Source of the DNA: Bradyrhizobium sp. CB2312
GTDB taxonomy: Bacteria > Pseudomonadota > Alphaproteobacteria > Rhizobiales > Xanthobacteraceae
Reading direction: 5' to 3'
Length of the DNA: 64,000 bases
Assembly (NCBI RefSeq): GCF_029714425.1
Contig: NZ_CP121668.1
Location: forward strand, 1,137,501 to 1,201,500
Shown: in pieces, positions 35,701-43,409 of the stretch
How positions within the stretch are numbered: the first letter of the stretch is position 1
Layout: every line of letters begins with the position of its first letter
Notes under the pieces: model-generated
Told to the model about the DNA's origin: nothing
What the model saw: the letters and a program-made list of their open reading frames with translations, nothing else
Databases searched by the model: none
Translations under genes and position numbers: made by a program

Positions 35701-36415
35701 TGTCCTCGTCACAGGCGGCAGCCGCGGCATTGGCCTTGCGATCGGCAAGCGCCTCGCCCGTGCCGGCTTCAACGTGATTGCGGCGGCGCGGCGCGAGAGC
35801 GACGAGCTCAAGGCGGCGATCGCCGAGTCCGAGGGACGCCTGCATTTCCGGGCCTGCGATCTCGCCGTGATCGACGCGATTCCCGCTTTCGCAAAGCTCG
35901 TGCGCGACGAGTTCGGCCCGATCTTTGGCCTCGTGAACAATGCCGGTCTCGGCACCGAGGGCCTGCTCGCGACCATGCACAATTCGGAGATCGAGGCGCT
36001 GGTGCAGCTCAACGTGCTGTCGCCGATCATCCTCACCAAATATGTCGCGCGCCAGATGATGGCCGATGGCACCGGCCGCATCATCAACATCTCCTCGATC
36101 ATCGCGACGACAGGATATAACGGCCTCTCCGTCTACGGCGCGACCAAGGCGGCCGCGACCGGCTTCACCCGCTCGCTCGCGCGCGAGGTCGGCAAGCTCG
36201 GCATCACCGTGAATGCGATCGCGCCGGGCTTCATCGACACCGAGCTCACCCACAATCTTTCCGACGAAGGCCGCAAGCGTATCGCCGGCCGCAGCGCATT
36301 GCGCCGGTTGCCGGAGACGGACGACGTCGCGCGCATGGTGGAATATCTGCTCGGCGAGGGCGGCCGCAACGTGACCGGCACCGTGTTCACGATCGACGCG
36401 GGCAACACAGCGTAA
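35693..36415 (+). CDS. SDR ketoreductase, FabG-like
   Basis: 240 residues. TGGSRGIGLAIGKR (cofactor loop), VNNAG, Ser134 in IINISSIIATTG, Tyr148 and Lys152 in SVYGATKAAATGFTR give the SDR catalytic set. The C-terminal EGGRNVTGTVFTIDAGNTA is like FabG 3-oxoacyl-ACP reductases. Its ATG overlaps the end of the ligase by eight bases. The probable reaction is NADPH-dependent reduction of an acyl group held on the neighbouring ACP. No ketosynthase is visible in the trio. Confidence 0.88.
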   Translation: MHNVLVTGGSRGIGLAIGKRLARAGFNVIAAARRESDELKAAIAESEGRLHFRACDLAVIDAIPAFAKLVRDEFGPIFGLVNNAGLGTEGLLATMHNSEIEALVQLNVLSPIILTKYVARQMMADGTGRIINISSIIATTGYNGLSVYGATKAAATGFTRSLAREVGKLGITVNAIAPGFIDTELTHNLSDEGRKRIAGRSALRRLPETDDVARMVEYLLGEGGRNVTGTVFTIDAGNTA

Positions 36416-36417
36416 AC

Positions 36418-36442
36418 GGAACCCGTCTGCCGCAATTGCGTT
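36418..36442 (+). promoter_or_regulatory. Exact EcfG-type promoter upstream of the 69-residue gene
   Basis: GGAAC (36418-36422), 16 bases, CGTT (36439-36442). It starts three bases after the ketoreductase stop and points to the small gene at 36542, about 100 bases on. Confidence 0.65.
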
Positions 36443-36541
36443 GATCCGGCGCAATGACATTCAGCCGGATTTGGTCGTAAGATGCCCCGCAATCGATTGG
36501 GTTACGTCAATCGATCTGCCCTAATCGACAGGGAGCAGTCC

Positions 36542-36751
36542 ATGACCGTGCGAGACATGACCGCTTCAACCCAGGACCGGACCGAGCAATCCGGCGCGAA
36601 GCCGGGCGACATTCATTGCCCGCCGATGACGAATCAGAATTCCGGCAGTCACGGCCATGAAATGTATCCGCAGCAATTCGTGCGGCTCGTCGGCTGCCAT
36701 GACGCCTCGCTCGAGGCCCTGCGCAAGCGCGAGGACGAGAAGCTGCACTAG
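36542..36751 (+). CDS. Small orphan protein, predicted general-stress gene
   Basis: 69 residues, ATG 36542 with AGGGAG six bases before it. The sequence is hydrophilic, with two Cys (DIHCPPMT and LVGCHDAS) and a charged C-terminal helix (LEALRKREDEKLH). No signal peptide or membrane segment. I do not recognise the family. The exact GGAAC-N16-CGTT promoter upstream suggests control by EcfG. Convergent with the ribbon-helix-helix-like gene, whose stop is 13 bases away. Confidence 0.6.
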   Translation: MTVRDMTASTQDRTEQSGAKPGDIHCPPMTNQNSGSHGHEMYPQQFVRLVGCHDASLEALRKREDEKLH

Positions 36752-36764
36752 CGCCTACGGGCGC

Positions 36765-37151
36765 TCAAGCCCGATGCTTCGGCAGGTCAATCCGTTCGTG
36801 TGAGAATTCCGGCGGCCCCTCGATGAGGCGACGGATGCGGCGCTCGCGTTCGTCGGCCGCCAAGGCGGGATCGAGCAGCGCTTTGATCTCGTGCACCGCG
36901 ATCTCCTCGATCCGCGTGGCGTCGGATGCGACCGAGTGCGCCGATGCCGGCGCAGCAGGCGCGATCTTCAGTCCGAGCTCCACCAGCTTGCAGATCGCAG
37001 CCGAGCGCGACAAATGATGGGCTTCGGCCCAGGCATCGACAGTTGCCGTCAGCCCTTCCGGCATTTTCACCGCGCTGATCGGGTCAAGCCCCGTGCGTCG
37101 CCGCACCGGCGCGTTGGGGTGGCTGTTGCTGAAGTCGGACACCTCGATCAT
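36765..37151 (-). CDS. Ribbon-helix-helix-like small protein
   Basis: 128 residues. The segment ISAVKMPEGLTATVDAWAEA followed by HHLSRSAAICKLVELGL has the strand-helix-helix pattern of RHH DNA-binding proteins. The C-terminal half is charged and helical (ERERRIRRLIEGPPEF). It may be an autoregulatory DNA-binding protein; no toxin partner is adjacent, so a toxin-antitoxin pair is not supported. It is divergent from the cyclase-like DUF3095 gene. Confidence 0.65.
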   Translation of the reverse strand: MIEVSDFSNSHPNAPVRRRTGLDPISAVKMPEGLTATVDAWAEAHHLSRSAAICKLVELGLKIAPAAPASAHSVASDATRIEEIAVHEIKALLDPALAADERERRIRRLIEGPPEFSHERIDLPKHRA

Positions 37152-37361
37152 CCCGCGTAGCCCCTGGAGATCCCGCCATCGTAAAGGTTGCCCGGGCCGG
37201 CTGTTTGACGTCGATCAATGATCGGCTGCGGCATTGCGGCGCGCTGCGATCTTGTTGTCCGGGCCGGTTTCGGCCAATGATCGAAAGCGGCGCCCGGCGA
37301 ACCCGGATCGCTTCTGCCTCGTATCTCTCTCGGACGCTTCCCAACCATCCGGCATCACCCG

Positions 37362-38513
37362 ATGACATCAGGCGACTCCTTCTACGGCGGCATTCCTGTC
37401 TTCCGCGGCTTCACCAGCCTGATGGACCCCGCGCTCTATGCGCCGCTGCCGGATGATTGGAGCATCGGCGTGGCTGACATCGTGGATTCGACCAAAGCGA
37501 TCGCGGCGCAGCGCTACAAGGCGGTCAACATGGCCGGTGCCGCCGTGATCGCGGCGGTGACCAATGCGCTTGAGGGACGCGAATTTCCCTTCGTGTTCGG
37601 CGGCGACGGCGCGAGCTTTGCGGTCGCGCCTTCGGATCTCGGTGCTGCGCGCGAGGCACTGGCCGCTACCGCGACCTGGGTGCGCGAGGATCTCGACCTC
37701 AAGATGCGCGTCGCGCTGGTGCCGGTGAGCGCCATCCGCGCGCAGGGCCTCGACGTGCGCGTCGCGCGTTTCGGTCCGTCGGCGAATTTGTCCTATGCGA
37801 TGTTCTCCGGCGGCGGGCTCGCCTTCGCCGATGCCGCGATGAAGCGCGGCGAGTTCGCGGTCGCGGAGGCACCGACGGGCACGCAGCCCGATCTCTCCGG
37901 CCTGTCCTGCCGCTTCGAGGTGATGCCGGCCGCGCGCGGCCTGATCCTGTCGGTGCTGGTGATGCCGGTGCGCGGCGCCGAGCCGGCGGCTTTCCGCAAG
38001 GTGATCGAGGATATCATCCACCTCGTCGAGCGCAGCCCGGATGGCGGCCGTCCCGTGCCGCCGCAGGGACCGCCGCTGAAATGGCCGCCGCAGGGGCTGG
38101 AATTCGAGGCCCGCACCAAGCGCGGCGGTCCGCTGCTGGCGCGCAGGGTCAGCGTGCTGGCCTATACGCTGTTCGTCTATCTGATCATGCGTTTCGACCT
38201 CGAGGTCGGCGGCTTCGTGCCCAAGGTCTACAAGCGCCAGGTGGTCGAGAACTCGGACTTCCGCAAATACGACGATGGCCTGCGCATGATCCTCGACTGC
38301 ACGCCGCAGCTCGAGCGCGCCTTGAGCGAGCGTCTCGCAACCGCCGCCCGCGACGGCATCGTGCGCTACGGCCTCTACCAGCAGGACGCGGCGATGATGA
38401 CCTGCTTCACGCCGTCGGCGCTACGCAGCGACCATGTCCACTTCATCGACGGCGCGCGAGGCGGCTACGCCTCGGCGGCGACGGCGCTGAAGGCGATGGT
38501 GGCGGCGGGTTAA
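37362..38513 (+). CDS. DUF3095 protein, class III cyclase-like
   Basis: 383 residues. The segment SIGVADIVDSTKAIAAQRYK followed by FPFVFGGDGASFAV matches the layout of class III nucleotide cyclases (first metal Asp in the DIVDST turn, second in GGDG). This is the DUF3095 family, whose members look cyclase-like but have no proven product. A hydrophobic stretch (VSVLAYTLFVYLIMRF, about 265-280) and a C-terminal domain (RYGLYQQDAAMMTCFTPSA) follow. The enzyme may make or sense a cyclic nucleotide; the Lys/Asp that fix base choice cannot be assigned by eye. It stands alone. Confidence 0.75.
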   Translation: MTSGDSFYGGIPVFRGFTSLMDPALYAPLPDDWSIGVADIVDSTKAIAAQRYKAVNMAGAAVIAAVTNALEGREFPFVFGGDGASFAVAPSDLGAAREALAATATWVREDLDLKMRVALVPVSAIRAQGLDVRVARFGPSANLSYAMFSGGGLAFADAAMKRGEFAVAEAPTGTQPDLSGLSCRFEVMPAARGLILSVLVMPVRGAEPAAFRKVIEDIIHLVERSPDGGRPVPPQGPPLKWPPQGLEFEARTKRGGPLLARRVSVLAYTLFVYLIMRFDLEVGGFVPKVYKRQVVENSDFRKYDDGLRMILDCTPQLERALSERLATAARDGIVRYGLYQQDAAMMTCFTPSALRSDHVHFIDGARGGYASAATALKAMVAAG

Positions 38514-38514
38514 G

Positions 38515-38611
38515 GCATGATCCTGAAAAGTGCGAAGCGGTTTTCCGAAAAGATCATGCTCAAACAACAACCTAAAGCGCGATGCGATTCATCCCAATCT
38601 CATCGCGCTTT
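38515..38611. repeat. Intergenic mosaic element (RIME-like), two hairpins
   Basis: GCATGATC at 38515 pairs with GATCATGC at 38559 around GAAAAGTGCGAAGCGGTTTT; then AAAGCGCGATG (38574-38584) pairs with CATCGCGCTTT (38601-38611). Elements with these two hairpins are widespread between genes in rhizobia. A one-hairpin relative lies at 62264. Confidence 0.78.
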
Positions 38612-39038
38612 AGCGGCGGGTCCAGGTCTCGCCGCCGCAGAGCGCGCCGACGCAGCCCTCGACCCGCAGCGAATCCGCGCCAGTGACCGTGACGCTGCTC
38701 GCATAGGTGCTGCCGTCGTCGGCATTGTAGATCTGGCCCGACCATTTGTTCGGTCCTGACGGCTGCATGCCGTTGAACAGCGGCAGGCCGATCATCGGGC
38801 GCCTCGCGAGCGCGGGATTGGGGTTCTTGCTGTCGGTGGCGGGCTGGCCGGTCGCGGTGTCCATGGGCTCGCGCAGCCAGACGATGCGGCCGCAGATGCC
38901 GCCGCCGCACTTGCTGATCTTCACGCGCGCATCACCCGCCTGGGTGAGCCAGGTCCCGTCGGCGCTCTGCGCGTGGGCGGAAGGCGTGCCGAACAGTGCA
39001 GCCAAAATGATGGAAGGAATCGCGAATCTGGTGAGCAT
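38610..39038 (-). CDS. DUF2147 family secreted protein
   Basis: 142 residues from ATG 39038. MLTRFAIPSIILAALFGTPS, then AHAQSADGTWLTQ, is a signal peptide. The mature part has the DUF2147 pattern: GTWLTQAGDARVKISKCGGG, LCGRIVWL-like ICGRIVWLREP, NPALARRPMIGLPLFNG, and a final cysteine pair (VEGCVGALCGGETWTRR). It is a small beta-rich periplasmic protein of unknown role, sometimes linked to lipid or envelope binding. Convergent with DUF3095 across a mosaic element. The family call is secure. Confidence 0.85.
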   Translation of the reverse strand: MLTRFAIPSIILAALFGTPSAHAQSADGTWLTQAGDARVKISKCGGGICGRIVWLREPMDTATGQPATDSKNPNPALARRPMIGLPLFNGMQPSGPNKWSGQIYNADDGSTYASSVTVTGADSLRVEGCVGALCGGETWTRR

Positions 39039-39148
39039 GGAGAGAGCCCCGAAAAATGGAGGCGCTTCCATAGCAGCCCGGCAGGATAGCGCAACGCTGG
39101 ATGGAATCACATTCCCGCGTTTCCCTGCCTGCGCTTAGTCGCCTGCGC

Positions 39149-40534
39149 TCATTTGCCCCAGCGCGCGAAGGCGACCGAGGCCGCGGTCGAAATCCCGAAC
39201 ACGACCATGGCGCCGCCGACCAGCGCGAACAGGGTCCAGGCCGGTGCCTGCGCCGTCATCAGGCCGACGCCCCCGATCGCGACGATCAAAAGGCGCGCGG
39301 TGGAAGCCAGCACGGGGCCGCCGACGCGCGCCGCGCCCTGCGAGGAGAAATACAGCGACACGCCCATGCCGAAGAACACGAACGCCGGTCCGGCCCAGTG
39401 GAAATAGCTGTGGGCGGCGGCGGTGACGCCGGGATCACGCGTGAAAAGTGATACCCACAAGGCGGGATCGAGCGCGACGACGAGGCCGATCAGCCCGACC
39501 GTGAGTCCGGAAGCAGCAGCCGCGGTCCAGGCCACCCGCCGCGCGCGCTTGATATGTCCGGCGCCCATCGCCATGCCGACCATCGGCACCGAGGCGATGC
39601 CGAAGGCGAAGGTGATCGGGATCAGCAAGAATTCCAGCCGCGAGCCGATGCCGTAACCGGCCAGCATCTCGGTGCCGAAGGTCGCCAGGATTTTTGTGAA
39701 GATCAAAATGGTGAGCACGGTCTGGAGCGGCGACAGGCAGGCCACCGCGCCGACTTTGAGAATGTCCAGGAACATCGCGCGCTCGAACTGGAAGGCGCGA
39801 AAATTCAGCGGCAGCCGGCTGCGACCAGACAGGAGATACCAGAGAAAGAAGACCGCGGCGCAGCTGAACGCGAGCAGCTGGCCGCTCGCAACGCCGGGCA
39901 TGCCGAATTGCGGCACGCCGAACAGGCCGAGGCCCAGCGTGCCGCCGACCGCAATCTGGAGCACGCTCGCGCCGATCAGCGTCATCGAGGGCAGGCGCAT
40001 GTCGCCGGTGCCGCGGATCACCGAGGCCAGCGTGTTGACGAGCCAGATCGCGATCGCGCCCGAGAACAGCACCTGCGAATAGCCGCAGGCTTCCTCGAGC
40101 ACGCGCTCGCGCCCGCCGAGCAGGGTGAAGAACGAGCGGCCGAAGGCGAGCATCATCGCCGTGAAGAACAGTCCGCCGCAGAGGCCGATGATGGCGGCAT
40201 GCAGCGCCAGCGTCGCGGCGCGGTCGCGATTCCCGGCGCCGAGCGCGCGGCTGATCGCGGAGGAGACCCCGCCGCCCATCGCGCCCGCGCTCATCATCTG
40301 CGTCAGCATCGCGAACGGAAAAACGAGGGCGATGGCGGCGAGCGGGATGATGCCGAGCCGGCCGATATAGGAGGTCTCGGCGATCGCAACCAGCGTGCTG
40401 CCGACCATCGCGATCATGTTGGGGATCGCAAGCCGGAGCAGCGTCGGCAGGATCGGCGCCGTCAGCAGGCTCGCGATGGGGGAGGCGACCGGAGCATGCG
40501 GCGGCGCGGCGTCTATCGGGGCGTCGATCGTCAT
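39149..40534 (-). CDS. MATE-family multidrug/Na+ antiporter
   Basis: 461 residues with about twelve hydrophobic membrane spans, as expected for MATE. The first half contains LGIIPLAAIALVFPFAMLTQ and MMSAGAMGGGVSSAISRALG, the second LAGYGIGSRLEFLLIPITFA and VPMVGMAMGAGHIKRARRVA, the usual repeated halves. It exports cationic drugs or metabolites using Na+ or H+ gradients. The stop lies about 110 bases from the DUF2147 start, and no regulator is adjacent. Substrate unknown. Confidence 0.9.
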   Translation of the reverse strand: MTIDAPIDAAPPHAPVASPIASLLTAPILPTLLRLAIPNMIAMVGSTLVAIAETSYIGRLGIIPLAAIALVFPFAMLTQMMSAGAMGGGVSSAISRALGAGNRDRAATLALHAAIIGLCGGLFFTAMMLAFGRSFFTLLGGRERVLEEACGYSQVLFSGAIAIWLVNTLASVIRGTGDMRLPSMTLIGASVLQIAVGGTLGLGLFGVPQFGMPGVASGQLLAFSCAAVFFLWYLLSGRSRLPLNFRAFQFERAMFLDILKVGAVACLSPLQTVLTILIFTKILATFGTEMLAGYGIGSRLEFLLIPITFAFGIASVPMVGMAMGAGHIKRARRVAWTAAAASGLTVGLIGLVVALDPALWVSLFTRDPGVTAAAHSYFHWAGPAFVFFGMGVSLYFSSQGAARVGGPVLASTARLLIVAIGGVGLMTAQAPAWTLFALVGGAMVVFGISTAASVAFARWGK

Positions 40535-40616
40535 GTCTCACCGGACGGAATATTGGATGACGAGCGACATATTATAGGGCGCCCGCGCCGGTGCCAGCCC
40601 TCCGTTCACGCAGGGC

Positions 40617-41144
40617 TCACCACGGCAGGCCGCATAGGTCGATGGTGCCGAGCGTCGGCGCGCGGACGATGTCGAAGACGTAGGGCGCCATGTACTCGAA
40701 GCGGATCCGCCCCTCCGGCTGCTCGCAATAGACCTCGCCCTTGAAGGGCTGCCATCTGCGGGCCTCGTAGAACGCGAAATTGTGCGGCTCGCAGAACAGG
40801 AGCCCGAAGCGGACCGCCTCGTTGGCGCGCATGGTATGGACGGCTGCGTCGATGGCCATGGTGGCATAGCCGCGGCCGCGCCGGTCCTCGCGTGTGCAGA
40901 CGCCGCCGATGCCGCCGACATGGAGCTTCTGTCCGTTCCAGGTGACGGTGCGGAAGTAGACACCGACGTGGCAGACGAGACCGTCCTCGGGCGTCTCGAG
41001 CAGCACGCGAAGATGGGCATTGTCCCATTTGACGTGAGCCCAGGGCTTGCCCGCGATCATCTGCGGTCCCCAGACCGCCTGATGCAGCGGCGCGGCGATC
41101 GGCCATGAGGCGTCGCCGTTCAAAATGTCGATCTCGATGCTCAT
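40617..41144 (-). CDS. GNAT-family N-acetyltransferase
   Basis: 175 residues, ATG 41144 with AAGGGA upstream. The acetyl-CoA loop is seen in VGGIGGVCTREDRRGRGYAT, which carries the R/Q-x-x-G-x-G/A turn, followed by the alpha3 helix MAIDAAVHTMR. FGLLFCEPHNFAFYEARRWQ is the beta5-alpha4 region. It transfers acetyl from acetyl-CoA to an amine. No substrate clue in the neighbours (MATE exporter, superoxide dismutase). Confidence 0.8.
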   Translation of the reverse strand: MSIEIDILNGDASWPIAAPLHQAVWGPQMIAGKPWAHVKWDNAHLRVLLETPEDGLVCHVGVYFRTVTWNGQKLHVGGIGGVCTREDRRGRGYATMAIDAAVHTMRANEAVRFGLLFCEPHNFAFYEARRWQPFKGEVYCEQPEGRIRFEYMAPYVFDIVRAPTLGTIDLCGLPW

Positions 41145-41325
41145 GGCGTCCCTTCAAAGCTCCGCTTCGTGGCGCGCTTGTTCTGTCTTAAGCGCCTCAA
41201 AGGCAATGATATTTTATGGCGAACCGCAGGCTTGATCGACCGCGGCCCGTTGCGACGAATTGGTGCATTCGGGCGAAGTCACCCCATCACGCGTTTTCGC
41301 AAATTCTGAGGTATTTAATGCTGGC

Positions 41326-41351
41326 GGAACCTTCTATAAGGGGTGACCGTT
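41326..41351 (+). promoter_or_regulatory. Exact EcfG-type promoter of superoxide dismutase
   Basis: GGAAC (41326-41330), 17 bases, CGTT (41348-41351), ending 35 bases upstream of the sodB ATG. Same strand as the gene. It matches the consensus used by EcfG, encoded at 23087 in this window. Confidence 0.7.
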
Positions 41352-41386
41352 AGAACTCGTTCCCCACCAGTTGCGGACAAGAAGCC

Positions 41387-41983
41387 ATGACCTTTACGCT
41401 GCCCCCACTCCCCTACGCCTATGACGCCCTCGGCCAGTACATGTCGAAGGAGACGCTGGAATATCATCACGACAAGCATCATCAGGCCTACGTCACCAAC
41501 GGCAATAACGCGCTCAAGGGGACCGAATGGGAAGGCAAGTCCCTTGAGGAGATCGTCAAGGGCTCGTTCGGCAAGAACCCCGCGGTGTTCAACAACGCCG
41601 GCCAGCACTACAACCACATCCACTTCTGGAGCTGGATGAAGCCCAATGGCGGCGGCACCAAGCTGCCGGGCAAGCTCGAGAAGAAGATCAACGAAGACCT
41701 CGGCGGCTTCGAGAAGTTCAAGACCGACTTCCAGGCGGCCGGCGTCGGCCAGTTCGGCTCCGGCTGGTGCTGGCTCCAGGTCAAGAACGGCAAGCTCGAG
41801 ATCTCCAAGACCCCGAACGGCGAGAATCCGCTGGTGCACGGCGCCACGCCGATCCTCGGCTGCGACGTCTGGGAGCACTCCTACTACATCGACTATCGCA
41901 ATCGCCGCCCCGACTATCTCAAGGCGTTCGTCGAGAACCTCGTGAACTGGGAATACGTCGAGTCCCTGTTCGACAAGGCGTAA
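41387..41983 (+). CDS. sodB: Superoxide dismutase, Fe/Mn type
   Basis: 198 residues. The four metal ligands are visible: His27 in EYHHDKHHQAYV, His77 in HYNHIHFW, and Asp160 and His164 in CDVWEHSYYIDYRNRR. No signal peptide, so cytoplasmic. It converts superoxide to oxygen and hydrogen peroxide. The sequence cannot by eye separate Fe from Mn or cambialistic forms. Its promoter carries an exact GGAAC-N17-CGTT, indicating membership of the EcfG regulon. Single gene, ended by a palindromic repeat and a terminator. Confidence 0.93.
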   Translation: MTFTLPPLPYAYDALGQYMSKETLEYHHDKHHQAYVTNGNNALKGTEWEGKSLEEIVKGSFGKNPAVFNNAGQHYNHIHFWSWMKPNGGGTKLPGKLEKKINEDLGGFEKFKTDFQAAGVGQFGSGWCWLQVKNGKLEISKTPNGENPLVHGATPILGCDVWEHSYYIDYRNRRPDYLKAFVENLVNWEYVESLFDKA

Positions 41984-41991
41984 GCCTTCCT

Positions 41992-42096
41992 CGTCATTCC
42001 GGGGCGGCGCGTCAGCGCCGAGCCCGGAATCCATCGGGCGTCAGTCCGTGTGGATGAATGGATTCCGGGCTCGCACTTCGTGCGCCCCGGAATGAC
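41992..42096. repeat. Dispersed palindromic repeat, family C
   Basis: CGTCATTCCGGGGCGGCGCG to GCGCCCCGGAATGACAA with inner inverse parts GCCCGGAATCCAT and ATGGATTCCGGGC. Copy of the 18204 element, directly after sodB. Confidence 0.85.
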
Positions 42097-42099
42097 AAC

Positions 42100-42129
42100 A
42101 AAGGCGGTCGCATAAGCGGCCGCCTTTTT
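42100..42129 (+). terminator. Rho-independent terminator after sodB
   Basis: AAAGGCGG-type left arm (42100-42108) pairs with CCGCCTTT (42120-42127), followed by TTTT. It lies downstream of the repeat that follows sodB. Confidence 0.75.
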
Positions 42130-42257
42130 GCCGTGCGGAATTGACTGATTGAACGAGTCCTGCGCCGTGCGCGCACGGGTCTGTCATCACGCCGTTTGCA
42201 TCGGGGGAACACCGCCCTTAATCAGGACGGGCATCACCTTCGATCCGACCGAGCCCG

Positions 42258-42869
42258 TTGTCAGACCCTTCCCCGAAAGACCCGGCGCCTGCCGAGGACG
42301 CGGAGTCCGAGCCGCGGCCGGGACGCGTGCGCAAGCCGATCGGCTGGTCGACCATCATCATCGCCGCGCTGGTGGCGGTGAGCGCAGGCCTGGTCTGGCG
42401 GCGCGACGGGACGGCCGGCGTTCTCGACATCCTCACCCATGACCTGTCGCTGTTCGGCGGCATCCTGCCTCGGGTGCTGGCGGGCTGCCTGTTAGGGGCC
42501 TTCATCTCGGAGATCCTGCCGCACGAGAAGGTCTCGCGCGCGCTCGGGCCGAAATCCGGCCTGATGGGGCTTCTGATCGGCACCGCCTTCGGCGCGATCC
42601 TGCCCGGCGGACCCTTCACCGCCTATCCCGTGGCGAGCGCGCTGCTTGCGGTCGGCGCCGATTTCGGCGCCACCATCGCCATGGTCGTGAGCTGGACCCT
42701 GATCGGCTACGGCCGGGCGGTCGCCTGGGAGATCCCGATCATGGGCACCGATTTCACGCTGTGGCGGATTTTGATCTCGCTGCCGTTGCCGGTGCTCGCC
42801 GGTGCGCTCGGCCGTTTCGTTTATGTCCGGGTCTATCCGAAGCGCGAAAGCGACGAGGACGCGGCATGA
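42258..42869 (+). CDS. Half-size permease, UPF0718/ArsP-like (first of pair)
   Basis: 203 residues, TTG start at 42258. About four hydrophobic spans: IGWSTIIIAALVAVSAGLVW, GGILPRVLAGCLLGAFISEI, a glycine-rich LMGLLIGTAFGAILPGGPFT, and the C-terminal LISLPLPVLAGALGRFVYV. GGPFTAYPVASALLAVGADF is the conserved repeat signature of the permease family that includes YraQ and ArsP, which in one chain has two such halves. The partner half is the next gene, whose ATG overlaps this stop (ATGA). The pair probably forms one transporter; substrate unknown. Confidence 0.78.
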   Translation: MSDPSPKDPAPAEDAESEPRPGRVRKPIGWSTIIIAALVAVSAGLVWRRDGTAGVLDILTHDLSLFGGILPRVLAGCLLGAFISEILPHEKVSRALGPKSGLMGLLIGTAFGAILPGGPFTAYPVASALLAVGADFGATIAMVVSWTLIGYGRAVAWEIPIMGTDFTLWRILISLPLPVLAGALGRFVYVRVYPKRESDEDAA

Positions 42870-43366
42870 GCGCGGCGCTCCTGATCGACATCCTGCTCTG
42901 GGGCTCGGTTTTCGGCGTCGGCCTGATCGCCTTCCGCCGCGGCCCTCCGGTGTTCAAGGCCTCGCTGCGCGAGGGCTCGATGGACTTCATCAACATCGTG
43001 CCTCGGATCGCGCTCGGCGTGATCGGCTCCGGCTACATCGCCGCCATCATCCCGCAGGAGGTGATCACCGGCTGGCTCGGCCCGGACTCTGGCTGGCTCG
43101 GGGTTGCGACCGCGGTGGTCGCCGGCGCCGCCACCCCCGGCGGCCCGGTGATCGGCTTCTCCATCGGCACGGTGGCGCTGAAATCCGGCGGCGGGGTGCC
43201 GCAGGTGGTCGCCTATGTCGTCGCCTGGGCCCTGTTCGCCTTCCAGCGGGTGATTTTGTGGGAAATCCCGTTCATGCCGGCCCGTTTCGTCTGGTTCCGC
43301 TGCGCGGTGTCGGTGCCGTTTCCCTTCGTGGCGGCCGCCATCGCCATGGTGATCGGCAAGCCCTGA
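42866..43366 (+). CDS. Half-size permease, UPF0718/ArsP-like (second of pair)
   Basis: 166 residues from ATG 42866, overlapping the upstream stop by four bases (ATGA). Spans include LIDILLWGSVFGVGLIAF, IVPRIALGVIGSGYIAAIIP and VSVPFPFVAAAIAMVIG. The signature ATPGGPVIGFSIGTVALKSG is the counterpart of GGPFTAYPVASALL in the first protein, showing that the two are halves of the inverted or repeated permease. The Zur-regulated zinc operon starts 43 bases downstream, but its own promoter sits between. Confidence 0.78.
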   Translation: MSAALLIDILLWGSVFGVGLIAFRRGPPVFKASLREGSMDFINIVPRIALGVIGSGYIAAIIPQEVITGWLGPDSGWLGVATAVVAGAATPGGPVIGFSIGTVALKSGGGVPQVVAYVVAWALFAFQRVILWEIPFMPARFVWFRCAVSVPFPFVAAAIAMVIGKP

Positions 43367-43383
43367 GTGGGCCGTGGACAGCC

Positions 43384-43406
43384 GTAATGTTATAATATAA
43401 CGTCCT
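43384..43406 (+). promoter_or_regulatory. Predicted Zur box of the zinc uptake operon
   Basis: The core GTTATAATATAAC (43389-43401) is a perfect 13-base palindrome inside a longer GTAATG..CGTCC match to the Zur consensus of proteobacteria. TATAAT within it could serve as the -10, so zinc-loaded Zur would block RNA polymerase directly. It lies three bases before the ATG of the His-rich protein. Confidence 0.85.
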
Positions 43407-43409
43407 CGA

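Noticed and set aside
36765..37151. Ribbon-helix-helix protein as an antitoxin
   Set aside because: No toxin-like gene is adjacent on either side; the neighbours are a convergent stress-type small gene and the divergent DUF3095 gene.
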